Shown one piece after another: positions 46,050 through 57,369 of a DNA stretch of 64,000 nt; position 1 is the first letter of the stretch; every line of letters starts with the position of its first letter. A program made the translations under genes and the position numbers. Source of the DNA: Dastarcus helophoroides (Eukaryota; Arthropoda; Insecta; Coleoptera; Bothrideridae). The stretch spans positions 61,816,121 through 61,880,120 of the forward strand of contig CM053325.1 of NCBI GenBank assembly GCA_028583605.1, written 5' to 3'. Below the pieces are notes generated by a model. That model was given only the letters and a program-made list of their open reading frames with translations, made no database searches and was not told the DNA's origin.

Positions 46050-47030
46050 TCACACAACTTCTATTGCACTACACATGACAGTGACAAGCGCATACCGCTT
46101 CTTCGATTAAGCGGCGCTTACGCGACGAAGAATTATGGGTAATTTTCCAGGACGGCGGCTTTTGTTAAAAGTGATAGAAAGTAATTGCGTTTTTTGCTAA
46201 AATAACTTGGTGTTCTTTAAATTTTAATTTAAAAGTGGTAGACATCAAAATCTTTGAAAAGAATTCTTTGTAAAATGCGGAAGAAGTTTTGAAATTTGAC
46301 CTAATGTCAGTAGGTCGAAAAGTCGACAGAATTATGCAAAATAAGCAACTAGTTGGTACCTTATAATGTTCAGCAGGTACGACAAGCATTGAGTTGGGTG
46401 CCAATCATTTAGAAAACACTAAAAAACGATTAAAATTCGCTTCTTCGAGTAAGCAGTGCTTACGCGAAGAAGAATTATGGGTAATTTTCCACAACGGCGG
46501 CTTTTGTTAAAAATGAAAGAAAGCAATTGCGTTTTTTGCCAAAATGGCTTGTGTTATTTAAATTTAAAAGTGGCGGACATAAAAAACTCTTACAAAAATG
46601 TTTTGTTAAATGCGAAAGAAATGTTGAAATTTGACCTAATGTCAGTAGGTCGAAAAGTCGAAAGAATTAGGCAAAATAAGCAGCTAGTGGGTACCTTATA
46701 ATGTTCAGCAAAACCTGCAGGTACGTTAAACATCGAATTGGGTGCCAATCATTTAGAAAACACTCAAAAGCGATTAAAATTCAAATACCACAATAACACA
46801 AAAATAAGTTGTCGACCCCAACCGCACACGAACTGTCACTATATTTTGGTGATTTTCTATGACCATTCCCTGCCGATTGGAGATGCAGTTCAAAGGGTTG
46901 CCAGATTGGCAGCATTCGATTAACGAACAGGGCCCTCACTTAATTTTTTTTAAATATTTCCGTACTTTAGCCCCCAAAAATACTTCACTCAACTTCACAC
47001 AACTTTTACTGCACGACACATGATAGTGAC
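46050..47030. repeat. unclassified tandem repeat D, two units
   Basis: Unit 1 from about 46099 (cgcttcttcgattaagcggc) and unit 2 from about 46439 (cgcttcttcgagtaagcagt) share aagaattatgggtaattttc, cctaatgtcagtaggtcgaa and ggtaccttataatgttcagc. Unit 2 continues with gttgccagattggcagcatt. A third unit follows at 47605-48060. No known terminus or coding region is recognised. Confidence 0.7.
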
Positions 47031-47067
47031 AGAGACCAAAAATATCGCGTTTATTATGCGTTTATTT

Positions 47068-47170
47068 GCAAATTTGCATCAAACATATTGCCTTCTTTAT
47101 TTCCATTTTTGTTTTGTTCCATACAGCAAAAGTGGAAATAAAGAAGGGAATGTGTTTGACGCAAATTTGC
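47068..47170. repeat. 43-bp inverted repeat hairpin, 17-bp loop
   Basis: Arm gcaaatttgcatcaaacata ... (47068-47110) is answered by its inverse at 47128-47170 ending gacgcaaatttgc, with a few mismatches. It sits between units 2 and 3 of repeat D. Confidence 0.8.
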
Positions 47171-47402
47171 AAAGTGACAGATATAGGAATGCAACGATAT
47201 ATCGGTCGACCGATATTATCGATAATATCGAAACAAAAATATCGATATTTATATCGATATTATATTAACGATATTGCCGATAGCCGATACTGGTTTTTTT
47301 TACCGGCATTATAGAAATATGGAAATCTTTCTGGTCACCAAAAATAACTCGCCCGAAGTACGGGAAAATTTCAAGTGGATGGAGCCGTTTAAAAATTTTT
47401 TT

Positions 47403-47560
47403 GATAATTTCCAATTTAATATCGATAAAAATATCAATATAAATTCTGACAGCAGACAAATATCGATCATCGATAATATCGAACATTTTTTTTATCGATA
47501 ATCGATAATTTGTCTGCTGTCGAAATGTATATTGATATTTTTATCGATATTAAAATTATC
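47403..47560. repeat. inverted repeat with ATCGATA-rich centre
   Basis: The left arm 47403-47461 (gataatttccaatttaatat ... gcagacaaat) pairs with 47508-47560 (atttgtctgctgtcgaaatg ... aaaattatc). The centre and the upstream 47190-47290 are rich in tatcgata words. It resembles a small foldback element. Confidence 0.75.
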
Positions 47561-47604
47561 TCGCATCGCTAGACAGATGCTAACAATCAGGCAACAGAGC
47601 GTAA

Positions 47605-48060
47605 ACCGCTTCTTCGAGTAAGCCCGATGTGTGTGCTGAAATTTATCGAAAACTTTTAAAAGAATTTTTTGTAAAATGCGGACAAAGTTTTGAAATTTTA
47701 CCTAATGTCAGTAGGTCATAAAAGTCGAAGGAATTAGGCAAAATAAGCAAATAGTGGGTGCCTTATAATGTTCAGCAAATCCTGCAGATACGTCAATTGG
47801 GTGCCAATGATTACGAAAACACTAAAAAAAACGATTAAAATTCAAATACCACAATAACACAAAAATAAATTGTCGACCGCAATCGAACACGAACTGTCAC
47901 TATATTTTTGGTGATTTTCTCGACTATTCCCTGCAGGTTGGAGACGCAGTTCAAAGTGTTGCCAGATTGCCAGCATTCGATTAAGGATAAAAGGTCCTCA
48001 CTTAATTTTTCTCTAATATTTCAATACTTTCCGTAATTAAGATTTTAGCCTCTAAAAATA
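47605..48060. repeat. unclassified repeat D, unit 3
   Basis: Repeats landmarks of units 1 and 2 (cgcttcttcgagtaagcc, cctaatgtcagtaggtcata, gtgccttataatgttcagca, gttgccagattgccagcatt). It is separated from unit 2 by the two hairpins. Confidence 0.65.
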
Positions 48061-48247
48061 ATTTTTGACGGCCGAAAAACTTCCTCTGACCTAAATTCGC
48101 CTCATTATAGTCCATTTAAAACAAATATGCATAAAACTATACTATGAAGCATTAAATTATTTATTACCATTAATTACGAGTATCGAAATATTTTACACGT
48201 GAAGGCAGCTTTAGTTCTGGCAATTTTTTTTGGTAACTTACTGTAGG

Positions 48248-50417
48248 CACAGTATAGATATAGCTTACGCATACAGTAGCGACAAATTGCTAAAATTTTG
48301 TCACGAATTTTGTTTGCTCATGCGTCAATTTGCACAATCCCGAACATGGCGTCGCAGTGTTCTATGCACAAAACATATATATTAAGAAGGACAGGTTACA
48401 TTTAAAGCGAGAGCAACGAAGTGACAGAAGTGGATGGCAATACGCGCCATTTTCAAATTCAAATTTTGGGTGAAATTACTGCATTTTCCATTGTAACTAA
48501 AAAAATTTGACGTTTTATTTTTGCACAATGAAAATGTCACAACGTATTGTTTAATTACAAATGAAAATGCAAAAATAAGACGTAAATTTTTTTAGCTAAG
48601 GTGGAAAATTCATTAATAATTAATGTACTTAATGGTTAATATGCTAAACGGAAAATGAATAATACGAAATATATAATAGACAGATGTTTTATTGGTTCAA
48701 GATAAAAAACATTGTAAAAAAACTTAGCAATATGTATTAAAATATAACTGACATAATAAACGGAATATTAAAATATGAATTACAACATGCTATGCGCAGC
48801 AAGTATGTAATAAATGTAACAAAGCTTCTCATGAACTAATGACAACTAGAACTAATTCTTTCTTGTGTGCCGTAATAGTCCCAGGAGCAAATCATGAAAA
48901 ATGAATAAATAAATAAATTAATAAATAATAAAGGGAATAAAACGCAATTAGAAATTTCGATACAAGAAAATTAACACTTAAATAAATGCTCTGTTTTACT
49001 TAAACTTTTTTGTGAACCAAGTTACAAACAAGTTTAATGTTTTTATTAATAAATTTGGTTAAACATAAGTTAGAATCATAGCAAAAAGGAATAATTACAA
49101 AACTCACCATTAAACTTTTTAAAGTTATCTATCAAACTGTATTTGTTGAAAAACTAATAGTACATACATGAATTTCATCTGAATAAGTAGGGGAAGCAAT
49201 TTGTTAATTATGAAGAGGATTACTTACCGCAAAATTGTTGTTTACATCAATAACACACGCCATAACCATATATGGTCATAATTTCCTTCGTTAAATCGTT
49301 CAACTGACAGACGACAGTCGACGGAAAGCAGATCTTAAACGACAGACTTCCAACCTAATCTATATGTATCTCACTTGCACATTAATGAATTATAATAACC
49401 TTTCTCATTTTGACACTGCGTAGCTACAATTTTACAATCAAAAACTGCCGGCAGGCAATTTGACATAAGTGGATGGCATGACAATTCAGCTTGTTTCGCC
49501 CCCACTCCTATTACTTTCACCCCCATGGTTCTATGATTACCAGAAATAAGATCTATGGTTGTTGGGTAACTGAATGTCAGTTGAGAGTTGCCACGTGTTC
49601 GGGAAAATCAGCACTTGAGCGAATATGATTTTTTATTTTACGTTCATATGTTATTCATTTATGGTAAAAATGTAAGACAATTTATCTACATTTATGGATG
49701 TTCTAGAAATTTGATATGGTCAGGGATTTTCATCCGAATTGTGGGATTTTTAAGAAGATTGTTCGCGAATAATGTTTAGGTTATCTGGCAACACTGGATC
49801 AGTTTAATTGAAATGTCAGTCGTGTTATAATTCATTGCGCTAATAACATGAAACCAAATAAAAGAGGAAAGAGGAGAATTTACACGTTCTATTTATAAAT
49901 GTAACTCTAACAGCAATAATAATTTGAAAAAACAGCTTCTTTTTAATTTCCAAAAGACCGCAAAGGGTAATATTCGGGTACACCCAATTTGTTTTATTAA
50001 AAAAAACTGTTTTATTATAGGTACTCGCATTGGCCAGTTTTATACAAAAAAATAAATAAGTTGTTTCCTGGAGAAATTATTTTGCGGTCAGTCACAATCT
50101 GTGTTTTGTTTTTCTTTGTGAATTCTTTATACTTATTAGGTTATCAGTAATTATCAAATACACATTATTTAAAAAATACACGAGAACTAGTATTTTTGGA
50201 CTATTTGTAAAGTAGTAACTTAGAATTTAAACGCTAAAAACTATTGAAATTAATAAACTTGATGGTTTTGTTTAATAAATAAATTTAAATTTTCGCGGCC
50301 GTGCACAATCCACAACATGGCTGATTCCATTGAAGGTCAACGATTTTAGCTACTTCAAGATCAAAGGTACCGACACTTTTGTCACTACTGTACGCGTAAG
50401 CTAATACCTATACTGTG
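48248..50417. mobile_element. unclassified DNA transposon-like element (2170 bp) with 7-bp target duplication
   Basis: The left end cacagtatagatatagctta and the reverse-complemented right end cacagtataggtattagctt continue similarly for about 45 bp (cgc-tacagtag-gacaaa). A perfect 7-bp direct repeat ctgtagg flanks it at 48241-48247 and 50418-50424. I found no transposase in the interior, so it looks non-autonomous. The superfamily is unclear: 7-8 bp duplications occur in hAT and P-type elements, but these termini match neither clearly. Confidence 0.7.
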
Positions 50418-50439
50418 CTGTAGGACGATAAAATTTGAA

Positions 50440-50630
50440 TTTGGCGGTCAATGTCGTTAACAGATGGCAGGCCTGACCGTCACTGGCAGCTCCCGCGCTT
50501 CATATAGTAGTCAGACAAGTCTATGCAAGTGGTTACAAGATGTGTGTGTCCGAGTTAATAAATCTTAATAAAAGTCTCAAGTATTATTCACGGGCCTAGT
50601 AGCTCCCCCTTACATTACCTAAAGATTGAT
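50440..50630. other. possible solo LTR or element tail
   Basis: A more GC-rich patch (ggcaggcctgaccgtcactg), then gagttaataaatcttaataa and cctagtagctcccccttaca, resembles the 3' part of an LTR. No matching partner or target duplication was found. Confidence 0.25.
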
Positions 50631-51429
50631 TTAGTAAGACTTTAGGTAAGTTACTAATAAAAAATCACCAGAACTAAAGCTGCCTTCGCGCGTAAAATAT
50701 TTTGATGATTAACGTGTTCCTATATTTCAAGTTTGTCAGAAATAATCGGACTAATTTCCATATTATTTCTATCACCATTATTAACAATTTAATAATTTTC
50801 AGCCGAAATTGACATAAAATATAAAAGAATCACAATTAAATCAACTGACAATAAATCAAATTATTCAATAATATTTACGTTAGAATTTTCAGAACATAGA
50901 ACACAATTAAAACTCATAGCTGCGATACGACGGTGTCAAGGCTTGTTTGACAGAAATAATCTGATTAAATGTTGTCCGTTTTCCTCACCATTAACAATTT
51001 AATAATTTTCAGCAGAAATTGACATAAAATATAAAAGAATCACACTTAAATCAACTGACAATAAATCAAACTATTCAATCATATTTACGATAGGATTTTC
51101 AGAACATAGAACACAAAACTCAGAGCTGCCATACGACGTGTCTAAATATTAATAGTTCCGTTGTTACCACTACTAAATTAGAAGTTCAGTGCCTACTTTG
51201 ATGCAGATTTATCTGAAATGGACTAAAAAAGAATCACCAAAACTAAAGCTGGCTTCACGAGTAATAATTTTGATGATTAATATGTTGCCTATATCTCAGG
51301 AGTTATTTGACAAAAATAACCGGACTAAACGTTTTCTATATCATTCTTATTACTATTATTGACAATTTAATAATTTTCAACAGAAATTGAAAATGAAATT
51401 AAATTCATAACTATTAAACTTTATTTACG

Positions 51430-52496
51430 ATAAAAACGCAACAAAATTTAAAATTTCCACAAGGTTTTCGATGAAAAACCTAAGACTAAATCTCTGCAAA
51501 TTTCATTAAATTCTGAACGGTAATTCTAAAATCGACAGTATTACCTTAACGGAAAATAAAACGTTTTTTGGTTATTAAACCTGTCGCTTGCATTTCACAG
51601 CTGTCAACAAGGAGATTAATTGTTCCTGAATACCTTTGTACGTATTGTTACAACAATTACAAGATATTATTGGTGGCTAACTGGCTAATAATCCATATAT
51701 CGCTAAACATCATATAATTTGATTGATAACATTCGTTACGGTTTTAGAGATACGATTACTTTTACACTAATGAATCTAAGTCTAAAATGGAACGCTTAGT
51801 CATTTAGTTATTAGATAGTAAACATAGCCTGTGAGCCCCAACTCGTAATAGTGAAACATTTTTTTCATAACAGACATCACAATTTGAGTTGACACTGTCT
51901 ACTTGAATTTTCATGATGTTGTTGTCCATTGCTGGTGTATTTTCCGAGGATCCTAGTTCATCAGCTATCAAAATGTCCAAAAATGCATCCCCTTTATTGT
52001 TTTAACGCAAAAAAACTGGGATGAACCCATCCGTTTCGTTTTATGTTCCTACGTTTACAAGCTTTGCATTAATGGATTATCATTCTGAATACCTACATAA
52101 TGTTGTGGTTCTTATTTACATTAAAAATTCAAAGTAATTGCTTGAACTAGATCCTTAACTAATTAAATTTAAATAAGTTTAAACGGAGAAAGAAGCTACA
52201 GTGACTGTACACGTGTTGCACCTAATTATTTTTGTCGACGAACTATTACGAGAAAGGGCTTGAAGTTAATAAAATTGTGATTGATCTTATTATGTGTAAA
52301 TTAATTTTAGTTATCAATTGTATTTATTGTTATTATTATTTTTATAGAATTATATTTATTATTTAGAATTACGAATTTTATTGTAACTATCCTTCCTTAA
52401 ATAATACATTTATACATTATTTGCTATTTGTAATTTTCCTCTACTCCATTTTTTTCTTTTTTTGCTTAAATCTGTCATAGCATTTATTTACCTAAA
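51430..52496. other. gene-free stretch 5' of the copia element
   Basis: AT-rich sequence with no recognised gene, repeat or RNA. Confidence 0.45.
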
Positions 52497-52501
52497 CAAT
52501 T

Positions 52502-52676
52502 TGTTAGAGCGAGACAATCAAAATACCTCCACCTTGTTAAATGAAAGAAAATAATAGTTAGTTGTGTTAGCAACCGTTTTTTAGAAAGTTGTATGTTATG
52601 TATAAAAACGTGAATATATTTGTTCTTTGTTAATCTGTATTGCCATATAACGTAAATAAGGACCATCATTCAAACA
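52502..52676 (+). repeat. copia 5' LTR
   Basis: Starts tgttagagcgagacaatc and ends catcattcaaaca, with tgt...aca termini. A TATA-like tatgtataaaaacg near 52597 is the likely promoter. It is 175 bp, very short for an LTR but within the range of copia elements. Confidence 0.95.
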
Positions 52677-52692
52677 GGTTATGGGCCCAGAA
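52677..52692 (+). promoter_or_regulatory. copia primer-binding site (internal initiator-Met tRNA type)
   Basis: The sequence ggttatgggcccag directly after the 5' LTR matches the unusual primer site of Drosophila copia, which pairs with the 5' half of initiator methionine tRNA rather than with its 3' end. Confidence 0.8.
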
Positions 52693-52777
52693 TAACGCTA
52701 AGTGTTAATTTAAGTGAGAAGTGGCAAATTAATAACATTTTGAGAAAAAGCTGACAGTGACGTAACGCACTTGTCAA

Positions 52778-53632
52778 ATGCGAATCATGGAATTCCAAGC
52801 AGGAAGCATCTCGCGTATTCCAGTGCTATCGAGAGACAATTATGATACGTGGAAATTACGAATGCAAGCTATAATGACAAAGAATAAAACATGGGCATAC
52901 GCCAAGGGACAGAAAGTAAAGCCTTCAGCACCTCCTGCAGCGATAGAAGCATGGCAAAAAGAGGACGATAAAGCCAAAGCAGATTTGTATTTAGCGATTA
53001 ATGACGCTGAATTAAAACAAGTCAGAAATTGTCTTACGGCCAGGGAAATTTGGTTGAAATGGGAAGCCATATTTGAATCAAATGGTCCGGCCCGGAAAGC
53101 ATTACTTTGGAAGCGTCTCATAACGCAAAGGTTAGAAGAAAAAGGCGATGTACAACGTCACCTAGAAGAATTTCTCGACGTCATTAATAAACTCTCTGAA
53201 CTATCAATCGAAGTCTGCAGCGAATTACAGTCCATTATCATGTTGCACAGTCTACCCGAAAGTTTCGAAAACTTCAGATGTGCTATTGAATCACGTGACA
53301 ACTTGCCAGATCCCGAAATCCTCAAGGTGAAAATTTTAGATGAGTCTACAACGAGGAAGCAACGCTCTCAAAATGACAACCAAGACGCATTGTTAGCACG
53401 AAACTCGTCACACAAACGAAAAGTCCAAGCAAAAAAGCAACCAAACCCAAGCGGGTATTTTAAATTTAAATGTCATCGTTGTAGAAAGGTGGGTCACAAA
53501 GCAGCTGAATGTACCCAAAACACGGTAAACAACAATGGAAGGCGTCCAGAACGACGTGAGAAAGCCACCATTGCGGAAGATGTGTCATTTTCTGCATTTA
53601 CCGCTGAAGAAGTTGCTTACAACAAGAAATAA
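52778..53632 (+). CDS. gag: copia Gag polyprotein region
   Basis: 284 codons, open throughout. The N-terminal part reads SRDNYDTWKLRMQAIM, the start typical of copia Gag, followed by the helical capsid-like region (ITQRLEEKGDVQRHLEEFLD). A zinc knuckle CHRCRKVGHKAAEC (CX2CX4HX4C) lies near residues 230-245. Gag packages the element RNA in cytoplasmic particles. In a normal copia element the frame continues into protease; here it stops at 53630, and protease lies in the next frame, so a frameshift separates them. Confidence 0.85.
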   Translation: MRIMEFQAGSISRIPVLSRDNYDTWKLRMQAIMTKNKTWAYAKGQKVKPSAPPAAIEAWQKEDDKAKADLYLAINDAELKQVRNCLTAREIWLKWEAIFESNGPARKALLWKRLITQRLEEKGDVQRHLEEFLDVINKLSELSIEVCSELQSIIMLHSLPESFENFRCAIESRDNLPDPEILKVKILDESTTRKQRSQNDNQDALLARNSSHKRKVQAKKQPNPSGYFKFKCHRCRKVGHKAAECTQNTVNNNGRRPERREKATIAEDVSFSAFTAEEVAYNKK

Positions 53633-54204
53633 TTGCTGGTGTCTAGATAGCAGATGTACTTCACATTTGTGTAATGACGAAGAAAAGTTTTTCGAAATTG
53701 TAAACTCAAATAGTGGAAAACTGAAATTAGCGAACCACGCGTCAGCCGAAGTTACCGCGAAGGGCACGGTGAGAATTTCTGCTCCAGTGGGCAATAAGGT
53801 CAAGAATTTCAAGCTGAAAAATACGTTGCACCTACCTGACTTATGAACGAATCTCATGTCGGTTTCGAAAATCGTCGACAACGGAAATATCGTGAACTTC
53901 GACAAAAAGCAAGCTATGGTAACAAATTGCGATGGGGAAGTATCGCTGGTTGCCTGCAGAAAAGGCGACTTATATTGAAGAAACTAACCCCGAACATGCT
54001 TGCGCAATTACGACTGAGAGCACCAAATCAAAATTAATGGAATGGCACGAGAAATTTGGTCATTTAAATCGAAGCAACTTGCTAGAAATGCAACGGAACG
54101 AAGCTGTATTGGGTCTAGATTTGGGAAACGACAGGTCAATGCCACCATGCGAAATTTGTCTGGAAAACTTACAGCGCAACCATTTCCAAAACATAGAGAA
54201 GTAG
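53625..54204 (+). pseudogene. pol: copia protease and pre-integrase, frameshifted
   Basis: The protease site reads CWCLDSRCTSHLCN, where the catalytic Asp-Ser-Gly triad has Arg for Gly, so the enzyme would be inactive even without frame breaks. The frame changes near 53850 and 53930. The GAG-pre-integrase zinc-binding region follows with EWHEKFGHLN and PPCEICLENLQ (HHCC type). Confidence 0.75.
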
Positions 54205-54696
54205 TGAACTTCTGAATATCGTTCACACTGACTTGTACGGACCATTTCGCACGGAAAGTATGGGAAAAGCGAAATATCTTATGATATTCACCAATGATTT
54301 CTCACGCTGGAGTGAAGTACGATTTCTGAAAACGAAGGATGAAGCTCTTCAAGTGTTAAAGACTACAAAGCTCTCGTAGAAAACCAAACAGGGAAGAAAG
54401 TGAAAGCTGTTCAATCTGACAATGGGGGCGAATTCTGTAGCAACGAATTCAATGCATATTTAAAAAGCCAAGGAATTCGTCGCCGACTGACAATCAAGCA
54501 CACGCCACAACAAAATGGGGTAGCGGAACGAAATGGTCGAAATGTCACCCTGCATGCTGTCTCAGTCGAGGCTACCACAGTCATTTTGGGCAGAAGCAAT
54601 TGCAACTGCAAATTACACCAGGAATCGCTGTATCACGGACGTATTAAACGGAAAAAACGCCATTCGAACTGTGGAAGAATAGGCGACCAGACGTGA
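54205..54696 (+). pseudogene. pol: copia integrase core, frameshifted
   Basis: The catalytic acidic residues are all visible but in different frames: HTDLYGPF near 54225, QSDNGGEFCS near 54415 and HTPQQNGVAERNGR near 54505. These are the D, D and E of the DDE core, which inserts the element cDNA. There are breaks near 54200 and 54360, and the frame after the third motif drifts again. Confidence 0.78.
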
Positions 54697-56219
54697 CGCA
54701 CTTCAGAACATTTGGCGAAGAAATCTATACGCTCGACAAGAATCCAAAGAAGGGAAAGTTCGATAAGCGAGGTCTGAAGGGCACATTTGTTGGATACGAC
54801 GGACAATCCAAGGGATATCGAATCTGGATACCTAGTCTTCAAAAGGTTATTGTTGCCCGTGACATAAAATTCATTAATAGTATGTTTAAGGGGGAGGTGG
54901 TGATTCGAATCGAGTTCAACGACCTGAAGAAGCCCAACCAAGGTTCATTGAACTTCTCATCAACTCCGACGACGCCCGCCGAATATACACCGAACGAATG
55001 TGATATTGAAGAAAAGATCAACGAACTCCCGGTGGTCAATCCCAAACCTCAACAAGCTATCAAAAGAAGACCTGGTCGTCCTAAGAAAGTGAAGACAGGT
55101 CAACTCGGCCGTCCGAAGAAACAATACAATTTGATCAATTCCGCAAGCCAAGAAGAAACAGCGAAAATTGAATCAGACGAACACTATTCTAAAAATTCCG
55201 CCGATAAAATTGAGAATTTTGAAACGAACTTCGCATATATGACCGAAATCTCATAAAAAAACGCAATTAATGGGCCAAACTTAGAAGATTGGAAAAGCGC
55301 CATCGTCGTTGAAATAGAATGTCTCATTAAAAATGACATTTGGAACATCGCCGATCGTCTAAGGAAAAGAGAAGTTATCGGCTGCAGAACAATACTACGA
55401 AACAAGTATGATGCTGATGGAAGCATCGAAAGAAGAAAGGTTCGGGTGGTCGCAAAGGGTTTCTCGCAACAACCCGGCGTAGACTTTCACAAAACATTTG
55501 CTCCCGTGGCACGACTAAGTTCCGTCAGATTGCTGTTAGCATTATCAGTCGAATTCAACCTGGAAATTCACCAATTCGACATCACCACAACATATTTACA
55601 TGGAACGATTGATGAAGAAATTTACATGGAGAAACCACAACTCCTTGTTGAATTATTGCAAGAAATTATAAAACGAAACGAAAATAACTACATAGGCGTT
55701 CGTGCAAAGAAGATGTTAAACGAAATTACAAAAGGCGATAAAGTCTGTCAAATCAAGAAGGCACTGTATGGACTCAAGCAAGCTGGTCATCAGTGGAACA
55801 CACGATTTGACGAAAAACTGCAAAGTATGGAGCTGAAACCAACCAACGCAGATCCATATGTATATTATATGAAACGAGGGGGCGAATTGATAATAGTTTT
55901 AATCTACGTTGACGATGTACTCGTTGCCTATAATAAAACATCAAATCTGAACTTCATTAAAAACGAACTAATGCAAGATTTTGAATTGAAAGTAAAGTAT
56001 TGTTTAGGAATCGAGATCTTGACAGGAAATTACATAACAATGTCGCAATCAAGTTATATTCGAGAGATATTACATCAATTTGGAATGGAAAATTCAAACC
56101 CAGTGTCAACTCCCATGGAGCCTAATAAGAAACTCGCAAAAGAAGAAAACCCAGAAGAATGCGATGATGAGGGAATTAATTGGAGCACTAAACTACTTAG
56201 CCGTAGCTACCAGGCCTAA
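54697..56219 (+). pseudogene. pol: copia integrase C-terminus and reverse transcriptase, broken
   Basis: 54697-55256 reads the integrase tail (FRTFGEEIY, GTFVGYDGQSKGYRIW) and a basic linker with two GRPKK motifs, stopping at 55254. The polymerase follows in an open frame (VAKGFSQQPGVDFHKTFAPV, IHQFDITTTYLHGT, KKALYGLKQAG, ILIYVDDVL-like VLIYVDDVLVA). The YVDD catalytic motif is intact. The frame is lost near 56175, just before RNase H. Confidence 0.82.
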
Positions 56220-56815
56220 TATTTCTTATGCGGTGAGCTACCTAAGCCAGTTTAACACATGTTTCGGAGAAGAACACTGGAAAGCTGCAAAGCGAATCCT
56301 ACGGTACCTGAAAGGAACCATCGACTATGGCATCGTTTACAGAAGAGGTCCTGGAAACCTGAAAGGCTTCGTAGACGCAGATTGGGGTGGTTGTCAAATC
56401 GACCGAAGGTCCTATACAGGTTTCGCATTCACAAAGAACAATGCCGCAGTGTGCTGGGAATCAAGAAATCAAAGAACAGTTGCACTGTCCTCAACTGAAT
56501 CCAAATAGATGCGTCTAACAGAAGCTGCTCGCGAGGCCTTATATCTAAGAAGATCCTTATCATAAATCGGGTTCAAACAAACGGCAACAACTGTAATTGC
56601 TAACGACAACAGAGGGGCTCAACTACTCGCAGGAAACCCAGTATTCTATGGAAGATCGAAACATATTGATGTAAGACATCATTATGTGCGAGAAATCTTG
56701 AAAAGTGGACACATCGAACTGGAGTATATTGCGACCTCCGAGATGACAGCTGACATCTTCACGAAAGCACCCCCAAGGGAAAAACACCATAAATGGAGTG
56801 ATTGGGAATATTGAA
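56170..56815 (+). pseudogene. pol: copia RNase H region, with stops
   Basis: Reads ALNYLAVATRPNISYAVSYL, ILRYLKGTIDYG, FVDADWGG and VALSSTESK, then a TAG at 56506 where Glu-Tyr is usual. Beyond the stop, MRLTEAAREALYLRRSL and the SKHIDVRHHYVREIL block are readable with one further stop and frame changes. The conserved Asp residues of RNase H are present before the stop. Confidence 0.8.
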
Positions 56816-56851
56816 GGCCGACATCGACATCACAACGTAGAGGCATTTCAT

Positions 56852-56862
56852 TCGAGGGGGAG
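56852..56862 (+). promoter_or_regulatory. copia polypurine tract
   Basis: Purine-rich gagggggag immediately before the 3' LTR, the usual plus-strand priming site. Confidence 0.75.
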
Positions 56863-57035
56863 TGTTAGAGCGAGACAATCAAAATACCTCCACCTTGTTA
56901 AATGAAATAAATAATAGTTTAGTTGTGTTAACAACCGTTTTCGAGAGTTGTATGTTATGTATAAAAACGTGAATATATTTGTTCTTTGTTAATCTGTATT
57001 GCCATATAACTTAAATAAGGACCATCATTCAAACA
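56863..57035 (+). repeat. copia 3' LTR
   Basis: Same start and end as the 5' LTR, 173 bp; the differences are a few substitutions and single-base indels. Confidence 0.95.
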
Positions 57036-57040
57036 CAATT

Positions 57041-57369
57041 TATATTTTTCCAAAGAGTAATATAAAAATGTTAACTAGGTGAGAAAAAAATTCTTTTAAA
57101 TATATCAAAACAAAAACCACTAAATATTCAGTAAATGATTGTAAGGTACAAATACTAAACAATTCATTTTACTCCCAAACTCTGGTAGAACAAATGTTTT
57201 AATATTGTTTATTATTATGTGTGAAGGTTATTATTATTAAGGTGTGAAGAATTGTATCCCTGTTATTTCCTCCCCTTACTACATTAATATATTACTAATA
57301 CCTAAATAACTTATTTTCAATTCTATTTGGCTCTGTTTTACGTATAAGTTTTATTGTTATATTACTAAC
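57041..57369. other. AT-rich stretch before the CR1-group LINE
   Basis: No gene. It may contain the 5' untranslated part of the LINE, but the boundary is not visible. Confidence 0.4.

Larger units (their letters stand above)
45213..51420. repeat. dispersed repeat C copies around 45.2-45.6, 48.1-48.2 and 50.6-51.4 kb
   Basis: The module ccagaactaaagctgccttc ... ttttgatgattaatgtgtt ... cagccgaaattgacataaaa occurs at about 45270-45560, again at 50665-50915, partly at 50936-51220 and at 51225-51400. An inverted piece lies at about 48195-48230. The parts between these copies are other sequence, described separately. The family was not recognised and there is no coding content. Confidence 0.6.
52502..57035 (+). 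mobile_element. copia (Ty1/copia-type) LTR retrotransposon, full length, coding regions broken
   Basis: The two LTRs (52502-52676 and 56863-57035) bound a 4.5 kb element with a perfect 5-bp target duplication, caatt (52497-52501 and 57036-57040). Internal order is primer site, gag, protease, integrase, reverse transcriptase, RNase H and polypurine tract; integrase before reverse transcriptase is the copia arrangement. The LTRs differ at only about ten positions by eye, yet the coding region has at least six frame breaks or stops, so this copy cannot move by itself. Confidence 0.95.

Noticed and set aside
45942..47501. Several 60-82 codon frames in repeat D
   Set aside because: Frames are not conserved between the repeat units, so they are probably not coding.
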